Origin: Luethyella okanaganae
Lineage (GTDB): Bacteria > Actinomycetota > Actinomycetes > Actinomycetales > Microbacteriaceae
Reading direction: 5' to 3'
Length of the DNA stretch: 64,000 bases
Assembly (NCBI RefSeq): GCF_042660285.1
Contig: NZ_JBHSTP010000003.1
Location: 62,001 to 126,000 of the forward strand
Made by a program: the position numbers and the translations under genes. Within the stretch, counting starts at the first letter, position 1. Every line of letters begins with the position of its first letter. The notes beneath the pieces were generated by a model. That model was not told the origin of the DNA. It searched no databases and saw nothing but the letters and a program-made list of their open reading frames with translations. Below, in pieces: positions 1 through 10,074 of this stretch.

Positions 1-81
1 ACCACTTGTGTGAGCGGGGCAGGCGCACACATCTCGGGGTTGGGTGCAGCCGTCTGTCCGCAGCTGAACGTGAGCGTCTGA
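1..81 (+). CDS. possible 3' end of an unidentified gene (partial)
   Basis: Frame 1 is open from the window edge for 26 codons and stops at 79-81. The peptide end contains two cysteines and small residues, as a secreted protein might. It would converge on the pyrophosphatase gene. So short a tail cannot be assigned to a family and could be a chance open frame. Positions 82-180 hold nothing I recognise. Confidence 0.25.
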   Translation, partial: TTCVSGAGAHISGLGAAVCPQLNVSV

Positions 82-180
82 GGAACGAGCTTGAGGTACG
101 CGGCGGGGGAGTATGAGTCGGGCGACCCTCGCGCGATCCCTCGACGGGCTTCCGGCCCACGCCGACGTCAGCTCAGATCC

Positions 181-672
181 CTAGTGTCCGTGGCCCGGGA
201 AAGCGGCGATGGACGCCTCGACGATCGCCTCGGCCTCCTTCGCGTTGCCCCAGCTCTCGACCTTGACCCACTTGTTCGGCTCGAGGTCCTTGTAGTGCTC
301 GAAGAAGTGCCTGAGCTCGTTGCGCGTCTGCTCCGGGACGTCCCCGATGTCCTGGATGTGCGCCCAGCGCGGATCCTTGGCAGGGACCACGACGATCTTG
401 GCGTCGCCACCTGCCTCGTCGCTCATGTTGAGCACCCCCACAGGACGCACCGAGACGCCAACGCCCGGGTAGACCGGGTACTCGAGCAGCAGCAGCGCGT
501 CGAGCGGATCGCCGTCGTCGGCAAGAGTGTTCTCGAAGTAGCCGTAGTCGGTGGGGTAGGCGAAGCTCGTGAAGAGCACGCGATCGAGATAGACCCGGCC
601 GGTCTCGTGATCCACCTCGTACTTGTTGCGGCTCCCCCTGGGGATCTCGACGACGACATCGTATGCGGCCAT
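181..672 (-). CDS. ppa: inorganic pyrophosphatase, family I
   Basis: Cytoplasmic enzyme that hydrolyses pyrophosphate to two phosphates and so pulls nucleotide, aminoacyl-tRNA and polymer synthesis forward. The 163-residue product has the usual length of the soluble family I enzyme. Its N-terminus carries the conserved EIPRGSRNKYE substrate-binding stretch. The acidic metal-binding motif DGDPLDALLL lies near residues 53-62, and a second acidic block PAKDPRW near residue 98. The ATG at 672 is the natural start because the MAAYDVVVEIP opening aligns with the family. It is divergent from tilS with only about 47 bp between the starts, so the two promoters must share that gap. The assignment is secure. 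Confidence 0.96.
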   Translation of the reverse strand: MAAYDVVVEIPRGSRNKYEVDHETGRVYLDRVLFTSFAYPTDYGYFENTLADDGDPLDALLLLEYPVYPGVGVSVRPVGVLNMSDEAGGDAKIVVVPAKDPRWAHIQDIGDVPEQTRNELRHFFEHYKDLEPNKWVKVESWGNAKEAEAIVEASIAAFPGHGH

Positions 673-719
673 GGTTTGGGTTCTCCCTTAGAGTCTGAAG
701 TGCGGAATAAGGTTACTTG

Positions 720-1712
720 ATGGAGACTGAGCGACGCCGACGCTTGACCCCGGCCGTGGCCAACGTGCGCCGGGCCGTGCGTGCGGCATTCGCGGGGCAT
801 CTCGTCGAGGGCGACCTCGTGCTCGTCGGGTTGAGCGGCGGCGCAGACTCCCTCGCGCTCGCAGCGGCCGCAGCCTTCGAGGCACCGCGTGCGGCTCTTC
901 GTGCGGGGGCCGTCGTCGTCGACCACGGGCTTCAGACGGGGTCGGCAGATGTAGCCGAGCGCGCCGCCGCCCAGGCGCGAGAGCTCGGCCTTGACCCCGT
1001 GCTCGTCTCGCGCGTTCGGGTCGGCGGCGATGACGGACCCGAGGGGGCGGCTCGCGCGGCCCGCCATGGAGCGTTCGAGCGGGCCCTCGCCGAAACCGGC
1101 GCTCGCGGCATCCTGCTCGCTCACACCCTCGACGATCAGGCCGAGACCGTGCTGCTCGGCCTCGCCCGGGGAGCCGGCCCGACGAGCCTGCGCGGGATGG
1201 CCGAGAGCAGCGGGTCCTTTCTGCGCCCGCTGCTCGGCATTCGGCGCGCCGAGACCGAGCGGTTCTGCGCCGACTCAGGGCTCGTGCCATGGCACGATCC
1301 CCACAACGCCGACCCCGGCTATGCCCGGGTCCGAGTGAGGCGACGCGTGCTGCCCGTGCTCGAGAGCGAACTGGGTCCGGGCATCGCCGAGGCCCTTGCC
1401 AGGACAGCCGATCAGCTGCGCGAGGACTCCGAAGCCCTCGACGCGATGGTGCTCGAGTTCATCGAGGAGATCTGCGAGCCGGCGGAGGCGGGTATCGCCG
1501 TCTCCGTGTCGGCGCTCGAGGCGAATCCGGCTGCGCTCCGGCAGCGGGTCATCCGCTACGTCGTGCAGAGCGAGTTCGGTGTGACGCTCGAACGCGCGCA
1601 CACGCTCGCCGTGGCTCGGCTCGTGACCGACTGGCACGGCCAGAAAGCACTCGACCTGCCAGGCGTTAGAGTGGTCAGGAACGGCGGTCGGATCGTTTTC
1701 ACGGCTGCCTGA
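720..1712 (+). CDS. tilS: tRNA(Ile)-lysidine synthase TilS
   Basis: Modifies C34 of the CAU-anticodon tRNA-Ile to lysidine using ATP and lysine, which changes decoding from AUG to AUA. The 330-residue protein has the PP-loop ATPase signature SGGADSLALA near residue 40, followed by the VVDHGLQ segment and the HTLDDQAETVLLGL motif typical of TilS. The C-terminal part is short compared with the E. coli enzyme, as is usual in actinobacteria. The frame is open from a TTG at 717, but the ATG at 720 is the more likely start. It heads the run tilS-hpt-ftsH-fol, with hpt starting 19 bp downstream. Confidence 0.94.
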   Translation: METERRRRLTPAVANVRRAVRAAFAGHLVEGDLVLVGLSGGADSLALAAAAAFEAPRAALRAGAVVVDHGLQTGSADVAERAAAQARELGLDPVLVSRVRVGGDDGPEGAARAARHGAFERALAETGARGILLAHTLDDQAETVLLGLARGAGPTSLRGMAESSGSFLRPLLGIRRAETERFCADSGLVPWHDPHNADPGYARVRVRRRVLPVLESELGPGIAEALARTADQLREDSEALDAMVLEFIEEICEPAEAGIAVSVSALEANPAALRQRVIRYVVQSEFGVTLERAHTLAVARLVTDWHGQKALDLPGVRVVRNGGRIVFTAA

Positions 1713-1731
1713 GCTGCCCGTCGCACGACAG

Positions 1732-2322
1732 ATGGTGATCCCCCAGATCACCGGAACGGATCACGCGCCCATGGAATCCAGCGACATCGAAGGCGACCTC
1801 GAAGAGATCTTGCTGACCGAGGAACAGATTCGCGATCGCCTCTCCGAGTTGTCTCGCGTGATCGAGGCCGACTACGCGGGTGAGGACCTGCTGCTCGTCG
1901 GCGTGCTCAAGGGCGCCGTCATGGTGATGGCCGACCTCGCCCGTGAACTGCGCCTGCGGGTCACGATGGACTGGATGGCCGTGTCGTCGTATGGCTCCGG
2001 TACCGAGTCGAGCGGGGTCGTGCGCATCCTGAAAGACCTCGACACCGATCTCACCGACCGCAAGGTGCTCATCGTCGAGGACATCATCGACTCGGGTCTC
2101 ACCCTCAGCTGGCTGCTGGCCAACCTGAACTCGCGCGGCCCAGAATCCGTCGAGGTGTGCGCCCTGTTGCGCAAGCCGCAGGCAGCCCGTGTCAACGTCG
2201 ACGTCAAGTACGTCGGCTTCGACATCCCCAACAAGTTCGTGGTCGGATACGGCCTCGACTACGCGGAGCGCTATCGCAATCTGCGTTCGGTGGGAATCCT
2301 GGCGCCGCACGTCTACGGCTAG
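1732..2322 (+). CDS. hpt: hypoxanthine phosphoribosyltransferase
   Basis: Purine-salvage enzyme that converts hypoxanthine or guanine plus PRPP to IMP or GMP. The 196-residue product has the PRPP-binding motif VLIVEDIIDSGLTL around residues 105-118, the VGVLKGAVMVMADL segment, and the C-terminal YVGFDIPNKFVVGYGLDY block that closes over the base. A second in-frame ATG at 1771 (MESSDIEGD) would give a length closer to many homologues. Neither ATG has a strong ribosome-binding site, so the start is uncertain by 13 residues. The tilS-hpt-ftsH order is conserved across actinobacteria. Confidence 0.95.
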   Translation: MVIPQITGTDHAPMESSDIEGDLEEILLTEEQIRDRLSELSRVIEADYAGEDLLLVGVLKGAVMVMADLARELRLRVTMDWMAVSSYGSGTESSGVVRILKDLDTDLTDRKVLIVEDIIDSGLTLSWLLANLNSRGPESVEVCALLRKPQAARVNVDVKYVGFDIPNKFVVGYGLDYAERYRNLRSVGILAPHVYG

Positions 2323-2385
2323 GCATTCATCCGCCAGCGAACATGCAGCAAGCGTGCAGCGACAGCGCGATAACCTTGCAACACC

Positions 2386-4404
<2,019 letters not shown>

Positions 4405-4414
4405 GCTACACCCT

Positions 4415-5011
4415 ATGACAGGGGTGGACCGGGCGCGCATCGAGGCCGCCGTGAGGGAACTCATCCTCGCCATCGGCGAAGATCCGGCTCGGCCAGGGCT
4501 TTCGAGGACCCCGGCCCGCGTCGCGGACGCCTATGCCGAGTTCTTCGGGGGTCTCGATGTCGATCCGCTCGACCACCTCAGGGATTCGGTGCCTATCGGC
4601 TCGAGCGATGCCGGTGTTCCGCAGACGAGCGATGCGGTGCTGCTGCGCAGCATCGACTTCCGTTCGGTGTGCGAGCACCACCTACTGCCCTTCGTAGGTG
4701 TGGTGCACATCGCCTACCTGCCGAACGAGCGCGTCGTCGGTCTCGGCCGCCTGCCCGCCGTCGTCGAGACGCTCGCCGCACGACCACAGTTGCAAGAGCG
4801 GCTGACGGAGGAGATCGCCGACGCCGTCCAGCACGGGCTCGACCCGCGCGGGGTGCTCGTCGTCATGGACGCCGTGCACCGCTGCGTCGTCGCTCGCGGC
4901 TCCCGCCACACGTCGAGCTCGACGGTGACGATCGCGAGTCGCGGTGAGCTGTCGGATCCCGTCGCCCGAGCCGAACTCATGGCGCTCATCGGCGCCGAGC
5001 ACCATGCCTGA
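4415..5011 (+). CDS. folE: GTP cyclohydrolase I
   Basis: First enzyme of folate synthesis, turning GTP into 7,8-dihydroneopterin triphosphate. The 198-residue product has the zinc/catalytic block SVCEHHLLPFVGVVHIAY around residues 87-104, with Cys and two His in place. A second conserved block is HRCVVARGSRHTSSSTVT near residue 155, which provides the other zinc Cys. The length matches the type IA enzyme. The ATG at 4415 follows ftsH by 10 bp, and the gene overlaps folP by 8 bp, so it lies at the head of a complete folate block. Confidence 0.96.
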   Translation: MTGVDRARIEAAVRELILAIGEDPARPGLSRTPARVADAYAEFFGGLDVDPLDHLRDSVPIGSSDAGVPQTSDAVLLRSIDFRSVCEHHLLPFVGVVHIAYLPNERVVGLGRLPAVVETLAARPQLQERLTEEIADAVQHGLDPRGVLVVMDAVHRCVVARGSRHTSSSTVTIASRGELSDPVARAELMALIGAEHHA

Positions 5012-5825
5012 GCGGACGGCACGCCCGCTCGTCTTCGGCGTGCTCAATGTCACCCCCGACTCGTTCAGCGACGGCGGACGCTGGATCGAGACGGACGCAG
5101 CGATCCGACACGCTCGCCGTCTGATCGCCGACGGAGCTGATGTGATCGACATCGGCGGAGAGTCCACCCGGCCGGGCGCGGTGCGCGTCGATCCGGGCGA
5201 GGAGCAGGCCCGGGTGATCTCCCTCATCGCCGTGCTCGCCGCCGAAGGCGCGACCGTCAGCGTCGACACGATGAACGCGTCGACGGCACTCGCGGCCGCG
5301 GCCGCGGGCGCAAGCATCATCAACGACGTCTCCGGTGGCCTCGCGGACGCGGACATGGCCTCCGTCGCCGCATCCACCGGGCTGACCTTCGTCGCCATGC
5401 ACTGGCGGGGCCATTCGAACGGCATGGACGAGCTCGCCCAGTACGACGATGTCGTCGCCGAGGTGCGGACCGAGCTGGCCGCTCGCGTCGCGGCCCTCGT
5501 GGCCGCGGGCGTCGCCGCGGAGAAGATCGTGCTGGATCCCGGCCTCGGCTTCGCCAAGCAAGCGCAGCACAACTGGCACTTGCTCGGCCGCCTGGACGAG
5601 CTCGCTTCGCTCGGGCATCCGCTGCTCATCGGGGCATCGCGCAAACGGTTTCTCGGCGCACTCCTGCCCGAGGGGTCCCCGGTCGAGGCCAGGGACCTGC
5701 CGACCGCCGTCGTGAGCGCGCTCTCGGCGCAAGCCGGGGTGTGGGGCGTCCGGGTTCACGACGTCGCCTCGACGCAGAGGGCGCTCGACGTACTCTCTTC
5801 GTGGCAAAGTGGACACCGTGACTAG
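5004..5825 (+). CDS. folP: dihydropteroate synthase
   Basis: Condenses hydroxymethyl-dihydropterin pyrophosphate with p-aminobenzoate to dihydropteroate; it is the sulfonamide target. The 273-residue TIM barrel shows all the expected signatures: FGVLNVTPDSFSDGG at the N-terminus, IDIGGESTRPGA, DTMNAS, INDVSGG, DPGLGFAK and the C-terminal IGASRKRFLG. The frame is open further upstream, but the ATG at 5004 (MPERTARPLVFG) gives the family's normal start and an 8-bp overlap with folE. folB begins inside its 3' end, so translation is probably coupled. Confidence 0.95.
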   Translation: MPERTARPLVFGVLNVTPDSFSDGGRWIETDAAIRHARRLIADGADVIDIGGESTRPGAVRVDPGEEQARVISLIAVLAAEGATVSVDTMNASTALAAAAAGASIINDVSGGLADADMASVAASTGLTFVAMHWRGHSNGMDELAQYDDVVAEVRTELAARVAALVAAGVAAEKIVLDPGLGFAKQAQHNWHLLGRLDELASLGHPLLIGASRKRFLGALLPEGSPVEARDLPTAVVSALSAQAGVWGVRVHDVASTQRALDVLSSWQSGHRD

Positions 5826-6204
5826 AGACCGAGCGACGCGGGAACGCGACCACATCACGCTCACGGGGCTGCGCATCAATGCTCACCACGGCGTCTATGA
5901 CTTCGAACGTGAGAACGGGCAGGACTTCGTCGTCGATGTAACGGTTTCGCTCGACCTCGCGTTGGCGGCCTCGAGCGACGACGTCGAGCAGACCATCCAC
6001 TACGGAGAGCTCGCGGTCGAGATCGCCGATGCGGTTCGTCATGACCCCGTGGACCTCATCGAGACCGTCGCAGAGCGGATCGCAGCCACCGTGCTCGCGC
6101 ATGCCACGGCCGAAGAGGTGCGCGTCACGGTGCACAAGCCGAACGCGCCGATCAGCGTGCCGTTCGACGACGTCTCGGTCACGGTCACGAGGGGACGGGC
6201 ATGA
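5809..6204 (+). CDS. folB: dihydroneopterin aldolase
   Basis: Splits dihydroneopterin to 6-hydroxymethyl-dihydropterin and glycolaldehyde. The 131-residue protein has the family signature ITLTGLRINAHHGVYDFER near the N-terminus, and the TIHYGEL and DLIETVAERIA segments. The C-terminal VHKPNAPISVPFDDVSV strand matches the tunnelling-fold family. Two in-frame GTG starts are possible: 5809 overlaps folP by 17 bp and 5818 overlaps it by 8 bp. The second would fit the overlap style of this operon. The stop overlaps the folK ATG. Confidence 0.95.
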   Translation: MDTVTRDRATRERDHITLTGLRINAHHGVYDFERENGQDFVVDVTVSLDLALAASSDDVEQTIHYGELAVEIADAVRHDPVDLIETVAERIAATVLAHATAEEVRVTVHKPNAPISVPFDDVSVTVTRGRA

Positions 6205-6758
6205 TATCGATCCCGGAGCCCTCCGTGCGCGCATCCACCGGCGACGGTGCGGTATCGGCAGTTCTCGCCCTCGGCGGCAATCTCGGTGACCGTGCGGCCA
6301 CCATCGCCGACGCGGTTCGCGGCATCGGCGACCTCGATGGCGTCGAGCTCACAGCCGTCTCTGGGTTCGTGGAGACCCCGGCCATCAAATCGCAGGGCGT
6401 CGATCACGAAGCCCCGAGCTATCTCAACGCCGTCGTGATCGTGCGAACCACCCGCGAGCCGCACGCTCTGCTCGACGCCCTCAACGAGATCGAGCGCGGC
6501 CACGGGCGCGTGCGCGACGAGCGCTGGGGCGACCGAACACTCGACATCGACATCATCAGCTTCGGCGAGCTGCAGCAGTCGGACGAGCGGCTCACGTTGC
6601 CGCATCCGCGAGCCTGGCAGCGCGCCTTCGTGCTCGCCCCCTGGCTCGAACTCGACCCGGATGCCGTGCTTCCCGGCCGAGGACGCGTCGACGCCCTGCG
6701 TGCGGGGGCCTCCGACGCGGTGCGGCCCTACCGCCCCGGGGAAGGGCGCACGCGATGA
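6201..6758 (+). CDS. folK: 2-amino-4-hydroxy-6-hydroxymethyldihydropteridine pyrophosphokinase
   Basis: Transfers pyrophosphate from ATP to hydroxymethyl-dihydropterin, giving the FolP substrate. The 185-residue product contains ALGGNLGDRAATI at the start of the fold, the FVETPA and SYLNAVV substrate-binding strands, and the catalytic RDERWGDRTLDIDIISFG block. LPHPRAWQRAFVLAPW lies near the end. It joins folB and the DUF3180 gene by ATGA overlaps. With folE, folP and folB it completes the local pterin branch; the PABA branch is not in this window. Confidence 0.95.
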   Translation: MISIPEPSVRASTGDGAVSAVLALGGNLGDRAATIADAVRGIGDLDGVELTAVSGFVETPAIKSQGVDHEAPSYLNAVVIVRTTREPHALLDALNEIERGHGRVRDERWGDRTLDIDIISFGELQQSDERLTLPHPRAWQRAFVLAPWLELDPDAVLPGRGRVDALRAGASDAVRPYRPGEGRTR

Positions 6759-7225
6759 GACGCACGCACGCGACCTCCCTCATCGTCTTCGGTCTTGTCG
6801 GAGTGGTGATCGGCTACCTCGTCGACACGGCGGCCGCGGCATCCGGCCTGCCTGTGCTCGTTCCTCCGCTCTCGCTACCGTTCACCCTCGTGGCGATCGG
6901 CGCGATCGTGGTGCTGCTCGCCGTGCCGATCCGCCGGGCTGTGAAGGGCACATCCAAGACCCGTATCGATCCGTTCCGGGCGATGCGGGTCGCGGTCCTC
7001 GCGAAGGCGTCGAGCCTGAGCGGTGTCCTGCTCGCGGGCGGGGGTATCGGCATTCTGCTCTACCTCCTCAGCCGTTCCATCGTGCCCGCACTAGGCTCGA
7101 TATGGTTGGCGATCGCCACGGTGCTCGGTGCCGTGGTCCTGCTCGTCGCCGGACTGGTGGCCGAGCATTTCTGCACATTGCCGCCGGGCGATGACACCGA
7201 GGAAGCAAAGGGAGCACGTGTCTGA
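6755..7225 (+). CDS. DUF3180 family membrane protein
   Basis: A 156-residue membrane protein with four predicted hydrophobic helices (about residues 9-27, 39-58, 89-108, 118-138) and a charged linker between helices two and three. The sequence and its place directly after folK match the actinobacterial DUF3180 family, whose function is unknown. Its ATG overlaps the folK stop, and its own stop overlaps the GTG of the first PH-domain gene. It is therefore likely translated together with the two membrane PH proteins that follow. Confidence 0.85.
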   Translation: MRRTHATSLIVFGLVGVVIGYLVDTAAAASGLPVLVPPLSLPFTLVAIGAIVVLLAVPIRRAVKGTSKTRIDPFRAMRVAVLAKASSLSGVLLAGGGIGILLYLLSRSIVPALGSIWLAIATVLGAVVLLVAGLVAEHFCTLPPGDDTEEAKGARV

Positions 7226-7718
7226 GATCCGGACCGACGGTCGACTCGAGATCCCGGCGGGGGAGTGGAAGCGAGTCTCACCGAAGTATCTCGTGGTCGA
7301 GATCGTCGGCACGCTCGTCGCTGCGGCGTTGTTCTGCGGCGGCGCGGCAGCGGTCTGGTTGCTCAGCAGGGAACTCTGGTCGCTCTGGGTGCTCATCGGA
7401 CTCGTCGCGATCTTCCTCGTGACGCTCCTGCTCGAACCGCGTCGGGTTCGTTCGATCGGCTATCAGCTCCGCGAGGACGACCTGCTGTTCCGGCGCGGCA
7501 TCATGTTCCAGCGCTTCGTCGCGGTGCCCTATGGGCGCATGCAGCTCGTCGACATCACTCGCGGACCCGTGGCGCGCCTGCTCGGGCTCGCCAATCTCAA
7601 ATTCGTCACCGCTGCCGCCTTGACGGCTGTGTCGATCCCGGGACTGCCCGAGGCGGAGGCGGAGAGCCTGCGCGACCGGCTCGTCGCGCTCGCCGAGAGC
7701 CGTCGGGCCGGGCTGTGA
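7218..7718 (+). CDS. bacterial PH-domain membrane protein (YdbS-like)
   Basis: A 166-residue protein with two adjacent transmembrane helices (about residues 29-50 and 55-73), then a single bacterial Pleckstrin-like (DUF304/bPH2) domain. The core of that domain reads YQLREDDLLFRRGIMFQRFVAVPYGRMQLVDI. The GTG at 7218 overlaps the DUF3180 stop by 8 bp and gives a sensible N-terminus; the open frame extends upstream only as out-of-context sequence. It is paired with the larger multi-PH protein downstream, as YdbS and YdbT are in Bacillus. The molecular role of such pairs is not established. Confidence 0.85.
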   Translation: MSEIRTDGRLEIPAGEWKRVSPKYLVVEIVGTLVAAALFCGGAAAVWLLSRELWSLWVLIGLVAIFLVTLLLEPRRVRSIGYQLREDDLLFRRGIMFQRFVAVPYGRMQLVDITRGPVARLLGLANLKFVTAAALTAVSIPGLPEAEAESLRDRLVALAESRRAGL

Positions 7719-9316
7719 GCCTCACCGACGGCGCATGGCACCGGCTTCATCCTGCGACGCCGCTGCTCAAGGGCGGCCTCTTCATCGTGGCGATCGCCGG
7801 CTTCGTCATCGCGAATCTGCGTGAGCGGTTGATCGAGCTCTTCCTCGGCGTCCCGGACATCGGCGGGAACCCGCTCGACGAGATCTACCGGCGCGGCGTC
7901 GTCGGCTGGGCGCTGCTCGGCGTCCTCGCCGTGCTCGTCGTCATCCTCGTCGCGTTCTACTTCTCGTGGCGCATGCACAGCTTCCGGGTGACCTCGGAGG
8001 CCGTCGAGGTGCGCAGCGGCATCCTGTTTCGAACGCACCGCAAGGCGCGGCTCGACCGGATCCAGGGCGTCAACGTCAACAGGCCGCTCATCCCGCGCCT
8101 CTTCGGGGCCGCCCGCATCGAGGTGAGCGTGGCCGGTCAGGACGCCAACGTGCAGCTTTCCTATCTCACCTCTTCCCTCACCGACGACCTCCGGCGCGAC
8201 ATCCTGCGGCTCGCCTCGAGGGTACGGCAGGTGGAGCGGAGCGGGCAGGTCGAGCACATCGACTTGGGGGTTCCGGGCGACGGGGAGCTGCGGGACGCCG
8301 CAGCGGCTCTCCCGGACGGGACAGTCGCGTCGAACGGAGCAGCCGTGCCGATAGTCGGAGGCATCGCGGCATCCTTCGGGGCAATCGTGACGCAGCGCGC
8401 GAACGCGTTTCTGGCCCCCGAACTCGATCCGGACGCCGCCCCGCCCGAGTCGGTCGTCACCATTCCCGCCGGCCGTCTCATCGGCTCGATCGTCTGCAGC
8501 GGCTTCACCGTCGCGGTCTTCGCCCTGGCCATCGCCTTCCCCATCGGGCTCGCCAACGGCCAGTACTGGATACTCTTCACCTTCCTCCCCGCGCTCATCG
8601 GTGGGATCAGCTTCTACTTCAACCGCTTCACCAAGGGCCTGCGCTACAGCATCGCCGGCACGAGCGACGGCGTGCGCGTCGGATTCGGCCTGCTTTCGAC
8701 GAGCAACGAGACTCTGCCGCCCGGACGCATCCACGCCATCGCCGTGGCGCAGCCTCTGCTCTGGCGCCCGTTCGGCTGGTGGCACATCCGCATCAACACG
8801 GCGGGGCACTCCAGTCAGAAGAGCCAAGCGCGCGACAACACGACCGTGCTGCCCGTCGGTCGGCTGGCCGACGTGGAGAAGGTGCTCGAGCTCATCCTTC
8901 CTGGTTTTGGAGCCGATGAGCCCGTCGCCCTCATCGAGACCGGCATGCTCTCGCGAGGTGAGGACGACGACGGTTTCACCAATGCACCGCGCCGCGCCGC
9001 CTGGCTGCGCCCGTTCTCGTGGCGTCGCACCGGGTTCACGATCGCCGGGGAGACGGTACTGTTTCGTCGCGGGGTGATCACCCGCGACCTCATCCTGGTT
9101 CCGCTCGCCCGCCTGCAGAGCGTCGGACTCGAGCAGGGTCCGATCCAGCGGATGCTGCGGCTCGCGACCACGCGCCTGCACACGGTGACCGGACCGATCG
9201 CCGCCTCTCTCGACATTCTCGACAGCCGCGACGCGGTGCGATTGTTCGACCGGATCGCGGTCGACGCGATCGCCTCGGCGGGTACGGACACGAGTCACCA
9301 CTGGAGGTCCATGTGA
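7715..9316 (+). CDS. multi-PH-domain membrane protein (YdbT-like)
   Basis: A 533-residue membrane protein containing repeated bPH2 (DUF304) domains. The first is near residues 85-150 (FRVTSEAVEVRSGILFRTHRK), the second around 310-380 (YSIAGTSDGVRVGFGLL), and the third at the C-terminus (FTIAGETVLFRRGVITRD). They are separated by pairs of transmembrane helices (about 25-45, 65-87, 255-300). The GTG start at 7715 overlaps the previous stop by four bases (GTGA). It is probably the partner of the single-PH protein just upstream. The next gene overlaps its stop in the same way. Confidence 0.86.
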   Translation: MSLTDGAWHRLHPATPLLKGGLFIVAIAGFVIANLRERLIELFLGVPDIGGNPLDEIYRRGVVGWALLGVLAVLVVILVAFYFSWRMHSFRVTSEAVEVRSGILFRTHRKARLDRIQGVNVNRPLIPRLFGAARIEVSVAGQDANVQLSYLTSSLTDDLRRDILRLASRVRQVERSGQVEHIDLGVPGDGELRDAAAALPDGTVASNGAAVPIVGGIAASFGAIVTQRANAFLAPELDPDAAPPESVVTIPAGRLIGSIVCSGFTVAVFALAIAFPIGLANGQYWILFTFLPALIGGISFYFNRFTKGLRYSIAGTSDGVRVGFGLLSTSNETLPPGRIHAIAVAQPLLWRPFGWWHIRINTAGHSSQKSQARDNTTVLPVGRLADVEKVLELILPGFGADEPVALIETGMLSRGEDDDGFTNAPRRAAWLRPFSWRRTGFTIAGETVLFRRGVITRDLILVPLARLQSVGLEQGPIQRMLRLATTRLHTVTGPIAASLDILDSRDAVRLFDRIAVDAIASAGTDTSHHWRSM

Positions 9317-10074
9317 ACGGCGATCGGTCGAGCTCCGGCCGCAGAGCCGGTCGCCTCGGTGTCGGCGTCGTCGGCGCAGGCCGGGTCGGGCCGATCCTCG
9401 GCGCAGCCCTCGCCGGTGCGGGGCACGCCATCGTCGGAATCTCCGCGATCTCGGAGGGGAGCCGGGATCGGGCGGAGGCGATCCTGCCGGGCATCCCTAT
9501 CCTCGATGTTCCCGTGCTCGTCGAACGCAGCGAGCTCGTCATCCTCGCGGTTCCCGATGGCGAGCTCGAATCGCTCGTCGCCGGTCTCGCCGCCACCTCG
9601 AGCTGGCAACCGGGGCAGCTCGTGCTGCACACCTCCGCTCGTTTCGGGACTGAGGTGCTCGCCCCCGCGCGTGCGGCCGGCGCGATCCCCCTCGCCGTGC
9701 ACCCTGCCCTGACCTTCACAGGCACGAGTCTCGACCTGGCCCGGCTCGCCGGCAGCTGGTTCGCAGTGACCGCCCCGACCCCCGTGCTGCCGATCGGGCA
9801 GGCGCTCGTCGTGGAGATGGGCGGCGAGCCGATCGTCATCGACGAGGCCAACCGGCCCGCCTACGCCGAGGCGATCGACACCGCGGCATCGTTCTCGACC
9901 GCGATCGTGGAGCAGGCGACGCGCATCCTCGCCGGTATCGGTGTCGAAACGCCCGGTCGTGTGCTCGCACCGCTTGTGCGCTCCGCCGTCGAGGGGGCAC
10001 TGGCTCGCAGCAGCCCCGCTACCATCGACCTGACTGCGCTCGTGAGCGAGTTGGAGGAGCTGGAGGAGGAATGA
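9313..10074 (+). CDS. Rossmann-fold/DUF2520 protein (ketopantoate-reductase-like)
   Basis: A 253-residue protein with an N-terminal dinucleotide-binding motif GVGVVGAGRVGPILGAALAG and a C-terminal helical DUF2520 domain. The middle contains LAVHPALTFTG, typical of this family. The gene sits immediately before panC, with an ATGA overlap, in many actinobacteria. That position makes an NAD(P)-dependent role near pantothenate synthesis plausible, possibly ketopantoate reduction, but this is inference from context. The GTG at 9313 overlaps the upstream stop by four bases and gives the family's normal start. Confidence 0.85.
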   Translation: MNGDRSSSGRRAGRLGVGVVGAGRVGPILGAALAGAGHAIVGISAISEGSRDRAEAILPGIPILDVPVLVERSELVILAVPDGELESLVAGLAATSSWQPGQLVLHTSARFGTEVLAPARAAGAIPLAVHPALTFTGTSLDLARLAGSWFAVTAPTPVLPIGQALVVEMGGEPIVIDEANRPAYAEAIDTAASFSTAIVEQATRILAGIGVETPGRVLAPLVRSAVEGALARSSPATIDLTALVSELEELEEE

